From the NCBI RefSeq assembly GCF_024397915.1, contig NZ_CP073347.1, positions 1,116,001 through 1,180,000 on the forward strand: DNA of 64,000 bases. Reading direction: 5' to 3'. The notes under the pieces are model-generated. The model saw only the letters and a program-made list of their open reading frames with translations. It was not told the DNA's origin and did no database searches. The translations under genes and the position numbers were made by a program. Of this stretch, positions 60,952 to 64,000 are shown in pieces; position 1 is the first letter of the stretch; every line of letters starts with the position of its first letter. This DNA is from Marinobacterium rhizophilum (GTDB lineage Bacteria > Pseudomonadota > Gammaproteobacteria > Pseudomonadales > Balneatricaceae).

Positions 60952-62337
60952 CTACGACACCCAGCCGGACTGGCGCATCCACTGCAGCAGCTGCGGCGCC
61001 TGGGCTCCGCGCTCACCGAGCGCCCGGGCCAGTGCCGCCTGCCCCGCACTCGCATCCGGTGCCTCGCGCCAGGCGCGCAGCAGCGGCGCCAGGGCAACAC
61101 CGTTGAGGTGCCAGATGCCCAGCGGCTGATCCGGCGTGACCACCACCTCGGCCTCATCGATCAGGTCACCGTTGAGCACGGCGCGGCGCTCGATGCTTAC
61201 CTGCCCGGGAGTCACGCTCTGGTGCACCTCCACGCTATCGGGCCAGGCCCGGCGGGCCTGCCAGAAGGAGTTGCCGGCGCTGTGCTGTTCCATGGCATAG
61301 AAGTCGCGACCGATACGGGCAAAGCGGTAAAACAGGTGCTCGACCCGGGCCTGGTGGAAAGCCCGGGCCTGGGCACGGCGTTGAGGATGACGCAACAGCG
61401 TATTGATGACCGCCGGCGCCTGCAGCGCACTGGACAGTGACTGGAAAATGCCGTTGCCGGAAAGCGGGTCTACCGCCATGGCCGCATCGCCGACACGAAT
61501 CCAGTTGTCCCCCACCGGTTCCCGGCACAGGATCGGCGTACTGGTACGGGCATGGGGCGTCCCGACAGGGCTGGCACCGGCCATAAAGGGGGCTGCCCGG
61601 GCAAGGCTCGAAAGGCGCGTAACACAGTATTCGGTGAGCTGCTCCTTGGGTGGCAGGTTCGCGCTGGCAACATCCAGGGTGAGCTGCAGATAGCGCAGGC
61701 CTCCCTCGGTCGCCGCCATCCAGGCCCAGCCATCGCCAAAGCTCTGTACAGCGGACATCGGCGCCCGTTCCGGCCCCTGCCAGGCCTGCAGCAGGCTCAC
61801 GGTTTCAGGCCCGCGCAGGCGCTCGAGCCCGGCACCGGGGGCTGCCCGCCCGCGGGCTTCCACCAGAAAATCGGCCTGCAGTACCTGAACATCCCCGCCC
61901 TGTTCGCCCTGCACCTCGACCCGGTAGCCATTGCCGCAGGTTCGGCTGCTGCGCACACGCCCGTCCAGCAGCGTCACGCCCTGGGCCTGCAGCTCGATGC
62001 CAATGGCCCGATCCAGCTCAACCCGTCGCAGCAGCCGCTCGGTATTGGCACCACTGGTCTGCCCGCTCCAGGTCACCTCCCGCGGCGAGGGCTCAGGGAC
62101 CTGGGCCAGCGCCTGTTCAAAGCCTGCCTGGCGCAGGCCGGCCAGTACCCGCTCGGATACACCCTCAACGGCCGCAAAGGGCCGGGCCTGACCCGCCACC
62201 GTGACCCGGTAGCCCAGTCGGCGCAGCCCCAACGCCACGGCGCCCCCGGCGGGGCCGGCACCCAGCACGACTATATGCGGATCGGCCTGCATGCCCCCGG
62301 CCTGTGTTTGTGCGCCCGCTTCACCCTTCACCGCCAT
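60952..62337 (-). CDS. FAD-dependent monooxygenase, LodB/QhpG-like
   Basis: 461 aa, from the ATG at 62337 with AAGGAG upstream; a longer frame to 62385 is less likely. FAD motif VVLGAGPAGGAVALGLRRLG, C-terminal FAD-binding GDAAMAVDPLSGNGIFQSL, and a tail AVLNGDLIDEAEVVV...PLGIWHLNGVALAP. This resembles the flavoproteins LodB and QhpG, which build the cysteine tryptophylquinone cofactor in LodA and QHNDH. No lodA or qhp substrate gene is in this window. It might also be a generic tryptophan-halogenase-like hydroxylase. Confidence 0.75.
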   Translation of the reverse strand: MAVKGEAGAQTQAGGMQADPHIVVLGAGPAGGAVALGLRRLGYRVTVAGQARPFAAVEGVSERVLAGLRQAGFEQALAQVPEPSPREVTWSGQTSGANTERLLRRVELDRAIGIELQAQGVTLLDGRVRSSRTCGNGYRVEVQGEQGGDVQVLQADFLVEARGRAAPGAGLERLRGPETVSLLQAWQGPERAPMSAVQSFGDGWAWMAATEGGLRYLQLTLDVASANLPPKEQLTEYCVTRLSSLARAAPFMAGASPVGTPHARTSTPILCREPVGDNWIRVGDAAMAVDPLSGNGIFQSLSSALQAPAVINTLLRHPQRRAQARAFHQARVEHLFYRFARIGRDFYAMEQHSAGNSFWQARRAWPDSVEVHQSVTPGQVSIERRAVLNGDLIDEAEVVVTPDQPLGIWHLNGVALAPLLRAWREAPDASAGQAALARALGERGAQAPQLLQWMRQSGWVS

Positions 62338-62438
62338 GCATGGCTCCTTGCTCAACGCTCGCTTACTGCCACGCGCTGACAGCAATCCTCAAAAATGCCG
62401 CCCCAGTGTAACGGCTACCCCCTGTCGGATACAGACGC

Positions 62439-62472
62439 AAAAAAGCCGACACCCGCAGGGCATCGGCTTTTT
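62439..62472. terminator. bidirectional terminator between the FAD and MBL genes
   Basis: A6-GCCGA-loop-TCGGC-T6 hairpin. It ends the MBL-fold gene (minus) 25-30 bases after the stop. Confidence 0.8.
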
Positions 62473-62500
62473 CGTCGCTCGGAGCAAGCTCAGACCCGGA

Positions 62501-63463
62501 TCAGTCCTGCAGCTTGTCCCAGACTTCCTGGTCGCGCGCGTCCGTCCAGATGCGCGGCCAGTCGATACCATCGAACTCGTCCCACAGGCGCTGCACGTCA
62601 AACGGCAGGCAGTGCTCGAAGATCGGCCACATGCCGAACTTCGGCGCCAGGTGATCGCGGGTCTGCTCGAAGGCTTCCTTCAGGGTGCCGCCGCGCCTGT
62701 GCACTTCGCCGACCTTTTCCTTCATGCCGTTGAGAAAGCCCCGGGTCTGCTCGATGGCGGCATCCACGTCTTCACGGCCGTGGGCCACGGCACCGCGGCC
62801 GCCGATCAGGGTTTCGGCGCCGTAGGCCTTGACCTTGTCCAGCGTCTCGGTGGACCAGTCAAAGTGGAAGGCGTCCCCGGTGTACAGCGCCGCAGCGGCC
62901 TCTACCAGATCGCCGGCAAAGAGGATCTTGTGCTTGGGCAACCAGGCGACGATGTCGCCGGCGGTGTGACCACGGCCGCAGTGTTCCAGGATCAGGCTGC
63001 CACGGTCGCCACCCAGCGGTATTTCCAGGCGGTCATTGAAAACGATGTCCGGGTGGGTCAGGCCGGGAATGCCGTCGGGCTCACGGAACAGGCGCGGCAT
63101 GCGGCCGTATTCACTGGCCCAGTCCTGCATGCCCCGCTCCTCGATCAGGAATTGGGTCTTTTCGTGGGCGATGATGCTCTGGGCTTCGTAGGCAGACGCC
63201 CCCAGTACGCGCACCGCATGGTAGTGCGACAGCACCAGGTATTTCACCGGCTTGTCGGTGTACGCCCGCAGCTGTTCCAGCCAGTCGCGGGCCGCCTTGG
63301 GGGTGGCGCGGGCTTCAAAGGCAATCAGGAAGTCTTCGGCTTCAATGACGCCGACATTGGGGTCGCCTTCGGCGGTGAGGGCGAATACGCCATCGGCCAG
63401 TACTTCGAGGGTTTCTTTCTTGTCGCCAAGGTCCGCAGAGGACGCAAAAGGTTTTTTAGCCAT
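62501..63463 (-). CDS. MBL-fold metallohydrolase with altered metal motif
   Basis: 320 aa. The beta-lactamase HxHxDH motif is LSHYHAVRVLGAS here: His80 and His82 kept, but Asp and His of the second site are Val84 and Arg85. Later ligands His166 (CGRGHTAGD) and Asp185 (LFAGDLVEAA) are kept. A mono-metal or changed active site is implied. Often found next to DUF2783 and FAD monooxygenase genes, as here. Likely hydrolyses an ester, lactone or thioester in an aromatic-type catabolic cluster; substrate unknown. Confidence 0.88.
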   Translation of the reverse strand: MAKKPFASSADLGDKKETLEVLADGVFALTAEGDPNVGVIEAEDFLIAFEARATPKAARDWLEQLRAYTDKPVKYLVLSHYHAVRVLGASAYEAQSIIAHEKTQFLIEERGMQDWASEYGRMPRLFREPDGIPGLTHPDIVFNDRLEIPLGGDRGSLILEHCGRGHTAGDIVAWLPKHKILFAGDLVEAAAALYTGDAFHFDWSTETLDKVKAYGAETLIGGRGAVAHGREDVDAAIEQTRGFLNGMKEKVGEVHRRGGTLKEAFEQTRDHLAPKFGMWPIFEHCLPFDVQRLWDEFDGIDWPRIWTDARDQEVWDKLQD

Positions 63464-63571
63464 GATTCCTGTTCCTGTGTTGAATCGTTTTTCCGCCGGG
63501 CCTTGCCCGGCACTATAGGGTGGGGTCGCGCACGGACAAGCCGCCCTCTGACCCGCAGTTAACTCAAGCGA

Positions 63572-63796
63572 TTAGATCTGTTGTGCCAGGGCGCTGGCCG
63601 CCGGCAGCTGTTCGCGGGCAATGCGTGCCGCCTCGGCCAGTACCTGCAGATCACCAATATGGTTGCCCAGCAACAGCAGCAGGCGGGCATTCACATCCAT
63701 GCACTGCGCGGGCTCGAGCTCGCGATACAGTTCCGTGAGCAGGGCGTAGTAGTCGTCCGGTACGGCCAGGTTGTTGTCGGTTATCAGGTGCGGCAT
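63572..63796 (-). CDS. DUF2783 small protein
   Basis: 74-aa protein from the ATG of MPHLITDNNLAVPDDYYALL; the frame before it is not conserved. GAGGAGAG seven bases upstream. All-helical look (TELYRELEPAQCMDVNARLLLLLGNHIGD). DUF2783 family, function unknown, typically between an FAD-dependent hydroxylase and an MBL-fold enzyme, exactly as here. Confidence 0.85.
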   Translation of the reverse strand: MPHLITDNNLAVPDDYYALLTELYRELEPAQCMDVNARLLLLLGNHIGDLQVLAEAARIAREQLPAASALAQQI

Positions 63797-63809
63797 CGAT
63801 GCTCTCCTC

Positions 63810-64000
63810 TCAGTGTCCGGTGGCAGTGCGTTGCATGGCCTGGATGCGCCCAGGATCGAAACTGCGGCCACGGCCGCAGACATGCTGGTCCGGGCGCATC
63901 AGGTAGAAGGTGCCGGGGGCGGCATCGAAGCGCTCGGCCAGGATGCCCAGGTGATCCACCAGCAGCTCCACCCCGTCGGGCAATTCCAGCGCACATGGCT
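63810..64000 (-). CDS. FAD-dependent oxidoreductase (hydroxylase), 3' end only
   Basis: About 62 residues at the C-terminus of an aromatic-ring hydroxylase-type flavoprotein (LGILAERFDAAPGTFYLMRP, then DQHVCGRGRSFDPGRIQ). The thioredoxin-like C-terminal domain of PheA/MhpA-type monooxygenases ends this way. The gene runs off the right end of the window, so the N-terminal FAD domain is not seen. It lies 13 bases before the DUF2783 gene. Confidence 0.75.
   Translation of the reverse strand, partial: PCALELPDGVELLVDHLGILAERFDAAPGTFYLMRPDQHVCGRGRSFDPGRIQAMQRTATGH

Overview
The window is GC-rich, densely coded DNA. It fits a free-living, probably marine, heterotrophic gammaproteobacterium (Oceanospirillales/Pseudomonas-like). 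The reasons are a Pseudomonas-type pqqABCDE plus S9-peptidase operon, a Tn501-like MerR, a NirK with a fused cytochrome c domain, a TRAP transporter, three betaine-type ABC binding proteins and two DddP-like M24 enzymes. The genus is a guess. I found no rRNA, tRNA, CRISPR array, phage or insertion sequence.

Left part (1-31 kb). An aldehyde dehydrogenase and a small hypothetical gene are followed by a carbohydrate-type block: TauD-like dioxygenase, Gfo/Idh/MocA oxidoreductase, GntR/UTRA repressor, YdhF-like aldo/keto reductase and a complete TRAP transporter (dctQ-dctM-dctP). Next, on the minus strand, is a PQQ operon including the 23-codon pqqA (pqqA-B-C-D-E and an S9 peptidase like PqqH). 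A compact mercury operon (merR / merF-merA) follows, with a textbook 19-bp-spacer MerR operator. After that come a fumarylacetoacetase-family hydrolase, a NirK-cytochrome c nitrite reductase under an FNR/Dnr-type box, a DUF3754 membrane protein, a truncated alpha/beta-hydrolase, a DUF3012 lipoprotein, and a TetR regulator facing two glutathione transferases across twin operators. The block ends with a 1153-aa zinc-ribbon/cyclase/AAA/TPR protein, a thiolase with a duplicated 3' end, and an orphan FrhB-type iron-sulfur flavoprotein.

Middle and right part (32-60 kb) is the most interesting region. It looks like a multi-operon regulon for import and breakdown of betaine- or proline-like osmolytes. 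It holds three ProX-type binding proteins but only one ProV/ProW pair, and two M24 enzymes that keep every DddP (DMSP lyase) metal ligand and the catalytic Asp. There are three enolase-superfamily enzymes: one mandelate-racemase-like and two with the Lys/Lys pair of proline/hydroxyproline-betaine epimerases and cis-3-hydroxyproline dehydratase. An AcnX large/small pair belongs to an unrelated family with the same known cis-3-hydroxyproline dehydratase activity. Two hydroxyacid dehydrogenases of the 3-HIBADH family (one with a long extra C-terminal domain), a GhrA-like reductase, an SDR, a class II aldolase, a tautomerase, two paralogous 2-oxoglutarate-type dioxygenases and four LysR regulators complete the set. 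Repeated non-coding elements tie the pieces together: a 48-bp promoter element before two of the operons, a 38-bp element before both dioxygenase units, and an identical 32-bp minus-strand terminator after two operons.

Right end (61-64 kb). An FAD monooxygenase related to LodB/QhpG, then an MBL-fold hydrolase with an altered metal motif, a DUF2783 protein and the 3' end of an FAD-dependent hydroxylase that runs off the window.
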